Positions 18,021 through 25,984 of a stretch of 64,000 nucleotides of DNA are shown in pieces (within the stretch, counting starts at the first letter, position 1; each line of letters starts with the position of its first letter). The translations under genes and the position numbers were made by a program. Source of the DNA: Bin127 sp965221625 (lineage in GTDB: Bacteria > Chloroflexota > Dehalococcoidia > Lucifugimonadales > Lucifugimonadaceae). Under the pieces are notes generated by a model, which saw nothing but the letters and a program-made list of their open reading frames with translations, had not been told where the DNA came from and made no database searches. The stretch is from contig OZ244903.1 in assembly GCA_965221625.1 (NCBI GenBank), forward strand, positions 2,046,001 to 2,110,000, read 5' to 3'.

Positions 18021-18920
18021 ATGCAAAACCGCCCGGTCATTCAACTCGAGAATCTGACGAAACACTACGGCGACGTCGTAGGAATTCAAGATCTTTCGAT
18101 CGAGGTTGGCGAAGGCGAGGTCTTCGGGCTCCTCGGACCGAACGGAGCCGGGAAGACTACGACTATCCGGTTGATGCTCGATTTCATCCGGCCAACCGCC
18201 GGACATGCATCGATATTCGGCATGTCCCCGCGTACGCAAGGCATCGACATCCGTAGACGCGTGGGATACTTACCTGGCGAATTCGTGACCTACAACCACA
18301 TGACGGGTTCTGGAGTAACCGAGTATTTCAACAATTTGCGGGGAACGCCCCCCACAAAACTTGATGAGCTCTGCGAAAGGTTCGACCTCGACCCAACGCG
18401 GAAGATTGGCGAACTCTCCAAAGGCAACAAACAGAAAATTGGTCTGGTCCAAGCGTTCATGAATGACCCGGACTTGCTGATACTCGACGAACCCACGTCG
18501 GGACTCGACCCGCTGCTGCAGCATGAGTTCCAAGAGTTACTGCGCGAAGAGAAGCAGCAAGGAAAGACGATCTTCCTTTCGTCTCACGTGATGTCCGAGG
18601 TCGAAGCCACCTGCGATCGCGTTTGCATCATCCGCGAAGGATCGTTGGTTACCTTAGGCTCGGTCGCCGACCTGACCGAGTTGAATCTCTGGACGGTGAA
18701 GATTCGCTTCTCCGATGCGGTGCCTACGGATTTGTTCAACGGAACTGAAGGCGTAACCGTCACCGATGGTGGCAGCGACCAGTTTGCGTTGACAGTCACT
18801 GGCGATGGCGCGATGGATTCGGTCATCAAGACTGCGAGCAAACATCGCGTAACCGTGTTTGAATCGACGCACGCGACCCTTGAAGACATCTTCTTGGAGT
18901 ACTACTCCGCGCACGATTGA
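18021..18920 (+). CDS. ABC transporter ATP-binding protein (exporter, BcrA/CcmA-like)
   Basis: A 299-residue ATPase. Walker A is LLGPNGAGKTTTIRLML, the signature motif is the divergent ELSKGNKQKIGLVQA, and Walker B is DLLILDEPTSGLDPLLQ with H-loop FLSSHVMSEVEA. The C-terminal 90 residues form the regulatory extension seen in antibiotic- or lipid-exporter ATPases. The ATG at 18021 is chosen; the longer frame would overlap nadA. Two permease genes follow within 45 nt, so the three probably make one transporter. The substrate is unknown. Confidence 0.92.
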   Translation: MQNRPVIQLENLTKHYGDVVGIQDLSIEVGEGEVFGLLGPNGAGKTTTIRLMLDFIRPTAGHASIFGMSPRTQGIDIRRRVGYLPGEFVTYNHMTGSGVTEYFNNLRGTPPTKLDELCERFDLDPTRKIGELSKGNKQKIGLVQAFMNDPDLLILDEPTSGLDPLLQHEFQELLREEKQQGKTIFLSSHVMSEVEATCDRVCIIREGSLVTLGSVADLTELNLWTVKIRFSDAVPTDLFNGTEGVTVTDGGSDQFALTVTGDGAMDSVIKTASKHRVTVFESTHATLEDIFLEYYSAHD

Positions 18921-18965
18921 CCCGTCATCGACCAATCGACTACGGCACCTCAACCAGCCAACTCC

Positions 18966-19754
18966 GTGGACGCCAACATCTTCGTCAAGACTATGCGCGA
19001 CGGCCGGCGATCGGTGCTGTTGATCTCGGCGGGAATATTCGCTATCGGGCTATACGTCGCAGTCCTCTTCCCAGACATCGCCGAAGGTTTCTCAGGCATG
19101 ATCGGCGAGTTGCCGGAGTTCATGCAGACGATCATCGGCGACGCAGCGGAATTTGCAACGCCGGAAGGATTCTTTACCGCACAACCGTTCACCGTGCTTG
19201 GCCCCATCACCATTATGGCACTGGCGATACACCGAGGCATGAATGCCATTGCCGGTGAGGAAGAAGCAAACACACTCGATCAACTCCTCGGAAATCCAGT
19301 GAGTCGCACCACGATTGCACTCCAGAAGAGTCTGGCACTTGTTATCACTTGTTTGCCGCCTTCAGTGGCACTCGCAGCATCGTTGTTGCTTGGTGCAGCG
19401 ATCATGGACTACTCGTTCTCACTATCCGGTTTGTTCCAGATGATGGCGAGTTTTCTGCTCGTTGGTTACGCGATGGGATTTCTCGCGTTGGGCATCGGGG
19501 CGGCGACGGGAAGCAAGTCCTTGGCGATGGGGGTACCCGCGACGATCGCCGCCGTGGGATACGTCCTGAACATACTCGCCCCGATGGTCGAATCGCTCGA
19601 GTTCACCCAGTACGTCTCCGTGATGTACTACTACGTGGGAGACAAACCGTTCATCAATGGTCTTACGCCTTGGCACTCGCTGGTGTTATTCGGCATTGCT
19701 GCGATCTCACTAATATTCGGTATCTATCGCTTCAACAACCGAGACTTGCGGTAG
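18966..19754 (+). CDS. ABC-2 type permease, copy 1 of tandem pair
   Basis: A 262-residue membrane protein with six predicted hydrophobic segments, starting with GTG. It begins MDANIFVKTMRDGRRSVLL and ends IYRFNNRDLR. It is a close paralogue of the next gene: same length, same order of motifs such as FATPEGFF, AIHRGM, AGEEE, TLDQL, ALGIGAATGSKSLAM, YYYVGDKPF and TPWH. It probably forms the membrane part of the exporter with the upstream ATPase. Confidence 0.88.
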   Translation: MDANIFVKTMRDGRRSVLLISAGIFAIGLYVAVLFPDIAEGFSGMIGELPEFMQTIIGDAAEFATPEGFFTAQPFTVLGPITIMALAIHRGMNAIAGEEEANTLDQLLGNPVSRTTIALQKSLALVITCLPPSVALAASLLLGAAIMDYSFSLSGLFQMMASFLLVGYAMGFLALGIGAATGSKSLAMGVPATIAAVGYVLNILAPMVESLEFTQYVSVMYYYVGDKPFINGLTPWHSLVLFGIAAISLIFGIYRFNNRDLR

Positions 19755-19763
19755 CGGGATCTG

Positions 19764-20552
19764 ATGTACCGCAACATCTTCCTGAAGACGCTGCGCGACG
19801 GGAGACGTTCGACGATCCTTGTGAGCGCAGGGTTGTTCTTGATCGGGCTCTACATCGCGTTGCTCTACCCCGACGTCGCATCGGGATTCGCAGATCTGAT
19901 TGAAGACTTGCCCGACTTTTTCAAGGCATTCGTGGGAAGTGCCGAAGAGTTCGCCACGCCCGAGGGGTTTTTCAGTGCCGATCCCTACAGCGTGCTCGCA
20001 CCGGTAATCTTGATTGCGCTCGCAATCCACCGGGGAATGGGGGCGGTTGCAGGTGAGGAAGAGGGACAGACGTTGGATCAGTTAATCTGCAATCCGATTT
20101 CCCGCAACGCCGTCTTACTGCACAAGAGTGGCGCATTGTTGGTCGTCGGCATGGTTCCCGTAGTGTCCATCGCACTATCCATCGTGTCAGGTGCTGCAAT
20201 CATGAGTTACGACATTTGGTTGGGCGGACTATTTCAGATGTCGGTAAGTCTGATCTTGCTCGTCTACGCAGCAGGGTTCATGGCACTGGGCATCGGAGCA
20301 GCAACTGGAAGCAAGACGTTGGCAATGGCTGTACCGGCCTCGTTGACCGCACTCGGTTACATCGTGAATCTCGTCGCACCACAAGTCGAAGAACTGCAGT
20401 TCACACAGTACTTGTCCATCGCCTACTACTACATCGGCGATAAACCGTTCGTCCACGGCATCACACCATGGCACGCATTGGTTCTACTTGCGATCTCGAT
20501 CGTCTCGTTGGGATTCGGAGCGTGGCGATTCAATCGACGAGACTTGGCCTAA
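19764..20552 (+). CDS. ABC-2 type permease, copy 2 of tandem pair
   Basis: A 262-residue membrane protein, starting ATG 9 nt after the previous stop. It begins MYRNIFLKTLRDGRRSTIL and ends WRFNRRDLA. It aligns without obvious gaps to copy 1 (FATPEGFFSADPYSV, AIHRGMGAVAGEEEGQTLDQ, ALGIGAATGSKTLAMAVPA, YYYIGDKPFVHGITPWH). The pair clearly arose by tandem duplication, and the two proteins may form a heterodimeric channel with the upstream ATPase. Confidence 0.88.
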   Translation: MYRNIFLKTLRDGRRSTILVSAGLFLIGLYIALLYPDVASGFADLIEDLPDFFKAFVGSAEEFATPEGFFSADPYSVLAPVILIALAIHRGMGAVAGEEEGQTLDQLICNPISRNAVLLHKSGALLVVGMVPVVSIALSIVSGAAIMSYDIWLGGLFQMSVSLILLVYAAGFMALGIGAATGSKTLAMAVPASLTALGYIVNLVAPQVEELQFTQYLSIAYYYIGDKPFVHGITPWHALVLLAISIVSLGFGAWRFNRRDLA

Positions 20553-20574
20553 GGTTTGGTTGACCATGTGCCGT

Positions 20575-20739
20575 ATGTCGACCGAAGCGATCGCCACAGT
20601 AGGTGCGTCGGGGTTGTTCGCATCAGCCATCACCTTTATCCGTCTACACATAGATGCAATTCGCGACCGCAAAGCGCATCGGAAGGCTAAGAAAAGGGCG
20701 GAAGAGGATCAGGTCGGGTTCCGAAGCAAGCTGTCCTGA
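20575..20739 (+). CDS. possible small single-pass membrane protein
   Basis: A short frame of 54 codons from ATG 20575, or 57 from ATG 20566. It lies 22 nt (or 13 nt) after the permease stop on the same strand. The product would have one hydrophobic stretch (EAIATVGASGLFASAITFI) and then a strongly basic tail rich in Arg and Lys. That pattern fits a small membrane protein, but there is no strong ribosome-binding site and I recognise no family. It could be non-coding. Confidence 0.3.
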   Translation: MSTEAIATVGASGLFASAITFIRLHIDAIRDRKAHRKAKKRAEEDQVGFRSKLS

Positions 20740-20758
20740 TCGACAGGCATGCGCAAAC

Positions 20759-21400
20759 TCAACCCATTTCGAGCACAATTCCATTCAACTCTCCGAGTGT
20801 CGTGATCCGATGGCTGGCTGTCGAGAAGTCTTGACCCTTCGTGAAATCGTTGTCGACGACTGCACAGTCGATACCGGCAGCCACAGCCGACCGTAAACCT
20901 CGCAGGGAATCTTCGACGACTAAGGTTTCTTTACTGGTTGCCCGGAAGCGTCGCAATCCGGTCAGGTATGGCTCCGGGTGTGGTTTGGCACGCTCATAAT
21001 CATCGCGCATGAGGACGAAATCCATGAACTTGGTGATGTGTCGACTTTCGTGAATCATCTCGAAGTACACCCGGGTTGAATTCGTCACGATCGCCATGCG
21101 GACATGGTTCGACAACTCGGCCAGCGTGTCTACTACACCGTCAATCTCAATCGACTCCGTTCTCAGGAAATGCTCGTAATTCTGGTTGCGGACTAAACGC
21201 AATCTGTCGACGGTCGATTCGTCAACCCCTGCCGCCCGAGCTTGAGTCCACGTACCTAATCCTTGGCTCATGTCGCGGAGGTATTGGTCCTTGTCAAGTT
21301 TCAATCCGATGTCCGCCAATGCGAGCTCGCCGGCTCTGTAGTACCAGTATTCGGTGTCGACAAGGACGCCGTCGTGATCAAAGAGGATGTACTTTTTCAT
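20759..21400 (-). CDS. HAD-superfamily hydrolase (phosphatase, subfamily IA)
   Basis: A 213-residue HAD phosphatase. Motif I is LFDHDGVLVDTE with the nucleophile and acid Asp residues, motif II is IVTNSTR, motif III is AKPHPEPYLTGL and motif IV is VVEDSLRGLRSA. An alpha-helical cap of about 65 residues lies between motifs I and II, as in the beta-phosphoglucomutase/phosphoglycolate phosphatase group. The substrate cannot be told from sequence. A serine tRNA gene lies just upstream on the same strand. Confidence 0.9.
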   Translation of the reverse strand: MKKYILFDHDGVLVDTEYWYYRAGELALADIGLKLDKDQYLRDMSQGLGTWTQARAAGVDESTVDRLRLVRNQNYEHFLRTESIEIDGVVDTLAELSNHVRMAIVTNSTRVYFEMIHESRHITKFMDFVLMRDDYERAKPHPEPYLTGLRRFRATSKETLVVEDSLRGLRSAVAAGIDCAVVDNDFTKGQDFSTASHRITTLGELNGIVLEMG

Positions 21401-21480
21401 TCTCTTGAGTCAAACTATTGCCACCGCGTCAGCGGTTGAGCATTGAAATGGAGTGTCGGCGAGATGCTGGGGTGCCGGGA

Positions 21481-21573
21481 TGGCGGAGGGTGCGGGATTC
21501 GAACCCGCGAGGGGGCTCAACACCCCCAACCCGCTTAGCAGGCGGGCGCACTAGGCCTCTATGCGAACCCTCC
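21481..21573 (-). tRNA. tRNA-Ser (anticodon GCU)
   Basis: The minus strand folds as a class II tRNA. The acceptor stem is GGAGGGT/ACCCTCC, the anticodon arm CCGCC-TGCTAAG-CGG gives GCU, and the long variable arm is GGGGGTGTTGAGCCCCC. The T arm is GCGGGTTCGAATCCCGC. Discriminator G and an encoded CCA (21481-21483) complete it. It reads AGC/AGU codons. Confidence 0.95.
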
Positions 21574-21693
21574 GCGTATCCACAATTCTATCCCGAAGAT
21601 TTCGAACAACTTCCATACAAATTATCGCCCGTACATGACCTCGGCAAAGCCCGTCCGACGCCAACTCCGCCGGGCGCACACAACCAGAATCGG

Positions 21694-22518
21694 TTAGCTA
21701 ATCAACTTCCGTCGGAGCAAGACGTAGGCAACTGGAAGGACGACGACGATCATTGCGACAAGATATGCGACGTCCCAAAGCATGGACGGGTCCCAGACGT
21801 TGGTGGACAACCCGCGACTTAAAGACACTCCCGGACTCAATGGCAACCACTGCGAAATCGCGCGCGCCCACGCCGGCAAGACCTCAAATGGATAGAAGAT
21901 GCCGCTGAATATGAACAATGGCGTGCCGATCACGGTGAAGACCAGAGTTACGAACTGGAAGTGAGGAGCCGTAGTCGAGAACAAGAAGCCGACGCCGCCA
22001 AACAGTATCGCGGTCAACACCACAGGGAAGATTACGAACACCACGGTCCAATCGTTGATCCAACCGAATAACACCGCAAATGCGGCAATCATAGCGAAAC
22101 TGATGATCGCGCGCGTGGTGGCGAATGAAATGTCCGCGATCAGCACCTCAATCACCGATAGAGGAGCTGTCAGCTGCGTGTCGTATAGCTGCGCTTCCAT
22201 GCGGTTATAGACGCCCATCGAGCACTCGACCAATGGCGTGAACATGGCACTTGCCATGATGATGCCAGGAGCGACAAACTCCGGGTACGCGATGTCGGTG
22301 CCCGGTAACGTCGGTATGAGCCGTCCGATGCCGACGGCTACGCCGATCATCATTACTGTCGGCTCTACGAACATGAACGCGACGGAGTACTTCCAGAACC
22401 GCATGAACGCGAACCAATGCCGTAACCACAAAGCGACGACGCTCCGTGGGCGTACGCCAACGATCGTGTTCAAGCTGTGTGGTGTCTCCGTGATGAAGGA
22501 AATCTCACCTGTGCTCAT
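21694..22518 (-). CDS. ABC-2 type permease (DrrB/NodJ-like)
   Basis: A 274-residue protein with about six membrane helices. It matches the ABC-2 permease pattern with EPTVMMIGVAVGIG in the first helix region, FVAPGIIMASAMFTPLVECS and FSGIFYPFEVLPAWARAISQ near the C-terminus. The latter resembles the signature of NodJ/DrrB permeases (FSGIFFPxxxLP). Its start overlaps the stop of the ATPase gene by 4 nt, so the two are translated together. The exported substrate is unknown. Confidence 0.92.
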   Translation of the reverse strand: MSTGEISFITETPHSLNTIVGVRPRSVVALWLRHWFAFMRFWKYSVAFMFVEPTVMMIGVAVGIGRLIPTLPGTDIAYPEFVAPGIIMASAMFTPLVECSMGVYNRMEAQLYDTQLTAPLSVIEVLIADISFATTRAIISFAMIAAFAVLFGWINDWTVVFVIFPVVLTAILFGGVGFLFSTTAPHFQFVTLVFTVIGTPLFIFSGIFYPFEVLPAWARAISQWLPLSPGVSLSRGLSTNVWDPSMLWDVAYLVAMIVVVLPVAYVLLRRKLIS

Positions 22519-23474
22519 TCGTCTCTCAACTCCCTACCGGTCAACGTCAGGAATACGTCCTCTAAATTCGCCGGGCGGTACGAAACCCGCATTGGCACCG
22601 CGGATTCGAGCGACGCTACGTCCGGTTTCTGGCCCTTCGGCGCAGTAACCATAATCCGCGCACCTACTTCCGTGTAATCGCGCTCTTCCTCATCAAGGCG
22701 GCGACGCAACTCCTCACGCTGCGATTGGGAAGCAGACTCGTCAATGTTCAAGATTGCGACTTGCCCACCCACGTTGTGCTCAACCACTTCTTGTGGCTCG
22801 CCGATATCGAGGATGTTGCCGTGATCCATGATCGCCAAACGATGGCATAGAGTCTCCGCCTCGATCATGTAGTGAGTCGACATGATGATGGTGACGCCAG
22901 CGCGTTCCAGCTCACCGAGTTGCTCCCACACGCGGTTCCTGCTCTGTGGGTCGAGGCCAGTCGTCGGTTCGTCCATGATGAGCAATATCGGGCTCGACAT
23001 CATGGCGCGGGCGATTGCAAGTCGACGTTTCATGCCGCCCGATAGCGTGTAGATGCTGGAGTCTGCACGATCTTCAAGATTGAAGAATCCGAGGACTTCC
23101 CGAGTCCGCTTCAGGGCATCCTTGTAGGAGAGGCCGGCGAGAAAGCCATGCATCTCGAGATTCCGACGCACAACGAGTGAGTTGTCGAGACCGTCGTGCT
23201 GAGTTACCAAGCCGATGACGTTCCGGACATCGCGCCCCGATTTCGTTACATCCATTCCGGCGACATGAATCGAACCTCGTGTGACCGGCGATAATCCGGC
23301 GATCATTCGCATCGTGGTCGTCTTCCCTGCCCCATTCGGACCGAGCAGTCCGAAGGTTTCGCCTCTTCGCACGTCGAAATCGATGCCGTCGACCGCGAGG
23401 AAGTCGCCATAAGTCTTGGTGAGTGCTGAAACCGAGACTACGTGGTTATTTGTGGGGACGTTGTTTGATTCCAT
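22515..23474 (-). CDS. ABC transporter ATP-binding protein (DrrA/NodI-like)
   Basis: A 319-residue ATPase. Walker A is LLGPNGAGKTTTMRMI, the signature is YTLSGGMKRRLAIARAM, Walker B is ILLIMDEPTTGLDPQ and the H-loop is MSTHYMIEAETLC. The C-terminus carries the extra domain of the drug-exporter (DrrA) group, ending in the RPANLEDVFLTLTGRELRDE segment typical of it. It is paired by an ATGA overlap with the permease gene. A fused molybdopterin synthase gene lies 139 nt upstream on the same strand. Confidence 0.93.
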   Translation of the reverse strand: MESNNVPTNNHVVSVSALTKTYGDFLAVDGIDFDVRRGETFGLLGPNGAGKTTTMRMIAGLSPVTRGSIHVAGMDVTKSGRDVRNVIGLVTQHDGLDNSLVVRRNLEMHGFLAGLSYKDALKRTREVLGFFNLEDRADSSIYTLSGGMKRRLAIARAMMSSPILLIMDEPTTGLDPQSRNRVWEQLGELERAGVTIIMSTHYMIEAETLCHRLAIMDHGNILDIGEPQEVVEHNVGGQVAILNIDESASQSQREELRRRLDEEERDYTEVGARIMVTAPKGQKPDVASLESAVPMRVSYRPANLEDVFLTLTGRELRDE

Positions 23475-23613
23475 GAAAGTTGAAAACCGTACATTTGCAC
23501 GCGTCTACTTTAGGATGCGTGACAGGGGTAGAAAAGCGACTGACTGCTGGTGCGAGTCGCGACGGGTTAACCTTTGATGATAAATCGGGCGACGTCGGAA
23601 AGGCTCCGAGACG

Positions 23614-24303
23614 TCAACCAGGCGTATCGCCGATCCAAATCTCCCCGCCTTCGAAGTACTCCTTCTTCCAGATTGGAACTACTTCTTTCAGCCTATCGAT
23701 GAAGTACAGAGCCGATTCGAACGCAGGTCGTCGATGTGCTGCGCTCACCGCGAGCACCATGCTAATCTCGCCAATGTCGACGCGCCCGGTTCGATGGCAC
23801 ACCGCCACTTTGCCGATGTCCCACCTTCGACGCATCTCGTCGATGATACTCAGCATCTCGCGCTCTGCCATCGGCGAGTACGCTTCGTACTCGAGATGCA
23901 ACACCCGTCTTCCCTCGTTGTGGTCGCGCGTCACACCGTGGAATACCACTATCGCGCCATCGGCATCGGAGCCAACCATCTCGACCACGCTTTCTGGTCG
24001 GATTCGAGAACCGCTAATCGATACGTGCGAAGTCTTCCGGAGGCCGGTTTCATCGGTTTGCCCGCCGCTCACCGGAGGTATCACAGCAATTTCGTCACCA
24101 TCGGCAACAGATGCATCGCGATCAACGTACTCGCCATTGCGTGCGAGCATGACTCGCGCGAGGCCCAAGTCCATTGAGCCAACTTGCTTGACCGCGCGTT
24201 CGACAATCTCACCCACGGTCGCGCTTTTCGCGACGTCCAAGTCAACGCGATCAACACCGGCGCGTTCTTTCGCACCGGCAAAGAAAAGGACCTTCACAAT
24301 CAT
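23614..24303 (-). CDS. fused molybdopterin synthase, MoaD-MoaE
   Basis: A 229-residue fusion. Residues 1-81 are a ubiquitin-like MoaD (VKVLFFAGAKERAG to EIAVIPPVSGG) ending in the Gly-Gly that normally becomes the C-terminal thiocarboxylate. Residues about 90-229 are MoaE, with HGVTRDHNEGRRVLHLEYEA, the VAVCHRTGRVDIGE segment and the catalytic lysine region VPIWKKEYFEGGEIW. The enzyme inserts the dithiolene sulfurs into cPMP to make molybdopterin. Because Gly-Gly is internal, the chain must be cut after Gly81 to work, as described for mycobacterial MoaX. It implies molybdoenzymes in the cell. Confidence 0.93.
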   Translation of the reverse strand: MIVKVLFFAGAKERAGVDRVDLDVAKSATVGEIVERAVKQVGSMDLGLARVMLARNGEYVDRDASVADGDEIAVIPPVSGGQTDETGLRKTSHVSISGSRIRPESVVEMVGSDADGAIVVFHGVTRDHNEGRRVLHLEYEAYSPMAEREMLSIIDEMRRRWDIGKVAVCHRTGRVDIGEISMVLAVSAAHRRPAFESALYFIDRLKEVVPIWKKEYFEGGEIWIGDTPG

Positions 24304-24367
24304 CGCGATACGCGTCCTGATGGGGTGATGGTCACTACGGAAGGCACGAATCGAGACTTAACTCCAG

Positions 24368-24397
24368 TTGCGATAAAATTGTGTGTTGAATCATAAT
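24368..24397 (+). promoter_or_regulatory. candidate promoter of rpsP operon
   Basis: TTGCGA (24368-24373) and CATAAT (24392-24397) are separated by 18 nt and lie about 60 nt upstream of the rpsP start, in a locally AT-rich patch of an otherwise GC-rich region. It is a visual match only. Confidence 0.35.
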
Positions 24398-24459
24398 TTG
24401 TAGGTTGCGCCATACCTTTACCGCGCACCTCAGTTCACGATCAACCCACTTGGAGACCT

Positions 24460-24720
24460 ATGGTCCGAATCAGACTCAAGAGAATCGGTTCACGCGGACG
24501 GCCCTACTACCGTATCGTCGTTGCTGACCAACGTGCATCGCAGAACGGCAGATACATCGATCAGGTCGGATTTTACGACCCGATGCCAGATCCGCCGCAG
24601 ATCGATTTCGACGAGAACAAAACTCTCGAATGGCTTCGAAAAGGTGCACAACCGTCTGACCCGGTCGAGCGAATGTTGAAGTCGAAAGGCATCCTCGAAA
24701 AGGTGAAAGCCAATGCGTGA
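24460..24720 (+). CDS. rpsP: 30S ribosomal protein bS16
   Basis: An 86-residue ribosomal protein with the canonical N-terminus MVRIRLKRIGSRGRPYYRIV and the VADQRASQNGRYIDQVGFYD segment. It is the first gene of a short run with khpA and yebC. Its stop lies inside the start of khpA (8 nt overlap). In many bacteria rimM, trmD and rplS follow; here they do not. Confidence 0.96.
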   Translation: MVRIRLKRIGSRGRPYYRIVVADQRASQNGRYIDQVGFYDPMPDPPQIDFDENKTLEWLRKGAQPSDPVERMLKSKGILEKVKANA

Positions 24721-25159
24721 CGATGAACGAACAACGCAAAAGCTGGCCGACACCGCCGACGCGACACCGGAACAAGAAGACGACATAACCATCGCGCCGG
24801 ATCAAGACGTCGCCGAAGCGGCCAGCGAAGCTGACTCTCCCGAGCAGTTCGATGAGGATGACGACGCATACATCGCACCTGCCGATCCCGAATATGATCT
24901 AGATGTCGGCGACGTTGAAGGCGAGGCAGAGATGCGGGAGATGATCGCATACATCGCCCGAGTGCTTGTCGAAGACACCGAAGCAGTACAGGTAGATTCG
25001 CAGTGGGATGACGGTCGTCTCAGCATCAAATTGCGTGTGGCTGACGACGACAAAGGCAAGGTGATTGGCAAGCGCGGACGCGTTGTGCACGCCATGCAAT
25101 CGTTGGTAAGAGTAGCCGCGACCAAGTCCAACATGCGCGCCAGCGTCGACGTCGAATAG
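24713..25159 (+). CDS. khpA: KH-domain RNA-binding protein with acidic N-terminal extension
   Basis: A 148-residue protein. The C-terminal 75 residues are a KhpA-type KH domain with the GxxG loop in GKVIGKRGRVVHAMQSLVRV. The first ~70 residues are an unusually acidic, disordered-looking extension (for example PEQFDEDDDAYIAPADPEYD), about doubling the usual 75-80-residue KhpA. The overlap with rpsP and its position fit the rpsP-khpA pair. KhpA proteins bind RNA and influence cell-envelope genes and ribosome biogenesis in other bacteria. Confidence 0.88.
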   Translation: MRDDERTTQKLADTADATPEQEDDITIAPDQDVAEAASEADSPEQFDEDDDAYIAPADPEYDLDVGDVEGEAEMREMIAYIARVLVEDTEAVQVDSQWDDGRLSIKLRVADDDKGKVIGKRGRVVHAMQSLVRVAATKSNMRASVDVE

Positions 25160-25207
25160 GATCCACGCGCCAGCGGATTGAACGCCACGTTAGGCAGGAG
25201 GACGTAA

Positions 25208-25966
25208 ATGTCAGGCCATTCTAAGTGGAGCACAATCAAGCACAAAAAAGGTGCTGCGGACGCGAAACGAGGACAACTATTCACCAAGTTGTCCCGGGAG
25301 ATCACCGTCGCGGCACGCGAAGGGTCTCCAGACCCGGAGATGAACTTCCGATTGCGCTTGGCGATCGACAACGCCAAAGCGCAGAACATGCCGAAGGACA
25401 ACATCGAACGCGCAGTCGCACGCGGTTCAGGCACCGGTGGCGAAGGCAATACGCTCGAAGAATTGACCTACGAAGCCTATGGTCCAGGAGGCACGGGTTA
25501 CATAATCCAAACCCTCACCGATAACCGCAACCGCGCTACCTCCGGCATCAGATCGAAGATTACGCGAGGCGGCGGCAACCTGGCCTCAAACGGATCCGTT
25601 TCGTGGAACTTCGAGCAGAAGGGGTTGATTACGGTCATCGTCAACGATGCCGATCCCGAAGAGATCGCGCTCGAAGTGATGGAAATCGGCGCAGAAGACG
25701 TCGACATCGACGATGAGTACGTCAACGTTACGGTTGCATTTAACGATTTCGCACGCGCCAAGTCCGAACTCGAGAGCCTTGAGAACATCGCTATCGAAAA
25801 TGCCGAGTTAGCGATGGTTCCGAACAGCACCATCACGTTGGAAAAGAGCGAAGCGATGCAGGCACTCCGCTTGCTCGACGAACTCGAAGAACTCGACGAC
25901 GTCTCCAAGGTCTACACCAACGCCGACTTCTCCGAAGACGTGCTCCAGGAGTTCCTGGAGAAGTAG
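25208..25966 (+). CDS. yebC: YebC/PmpR-family protein (TACO1-like)
   Basis: A 252-residue protein starting MSGHSKWSTIKHKKGAADAKRG, the almost invariant YebC N-terminus, with NMPKDNIERAVARG and LTDNRNRATSGIRS later. GGAGGACG lies just before the ATG. Members are transcription regulators or ribosome-associated factors that relieve stalling at proline stretches. Which role applies here is not visible. Confidence 0.95.
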   Translation: MSGHSKWSTIKHKKGAADAKRGQLFTKLSREITVAAREGSPDPEMNFRLRLAIDNAKAQNMPKDNIERAVARGSGTGGEGNTLEELTYEAYGPGGTGYIIQTLTDNRNRATSGIRSKITRGGGNLASNGSVSWNFEQKGLITVIVNDADPEEIALEVMEIGAEDVDIDDEYVNVTVAFNDFARAKSELESLENIAIENAELAMVPNSTITLEKSEAMQALRLLDELEELDDVSKVYTNADFSEDVLQEFLEK

Positions 25967-25984
25967 GGTTCCCCCAAACTCCCC

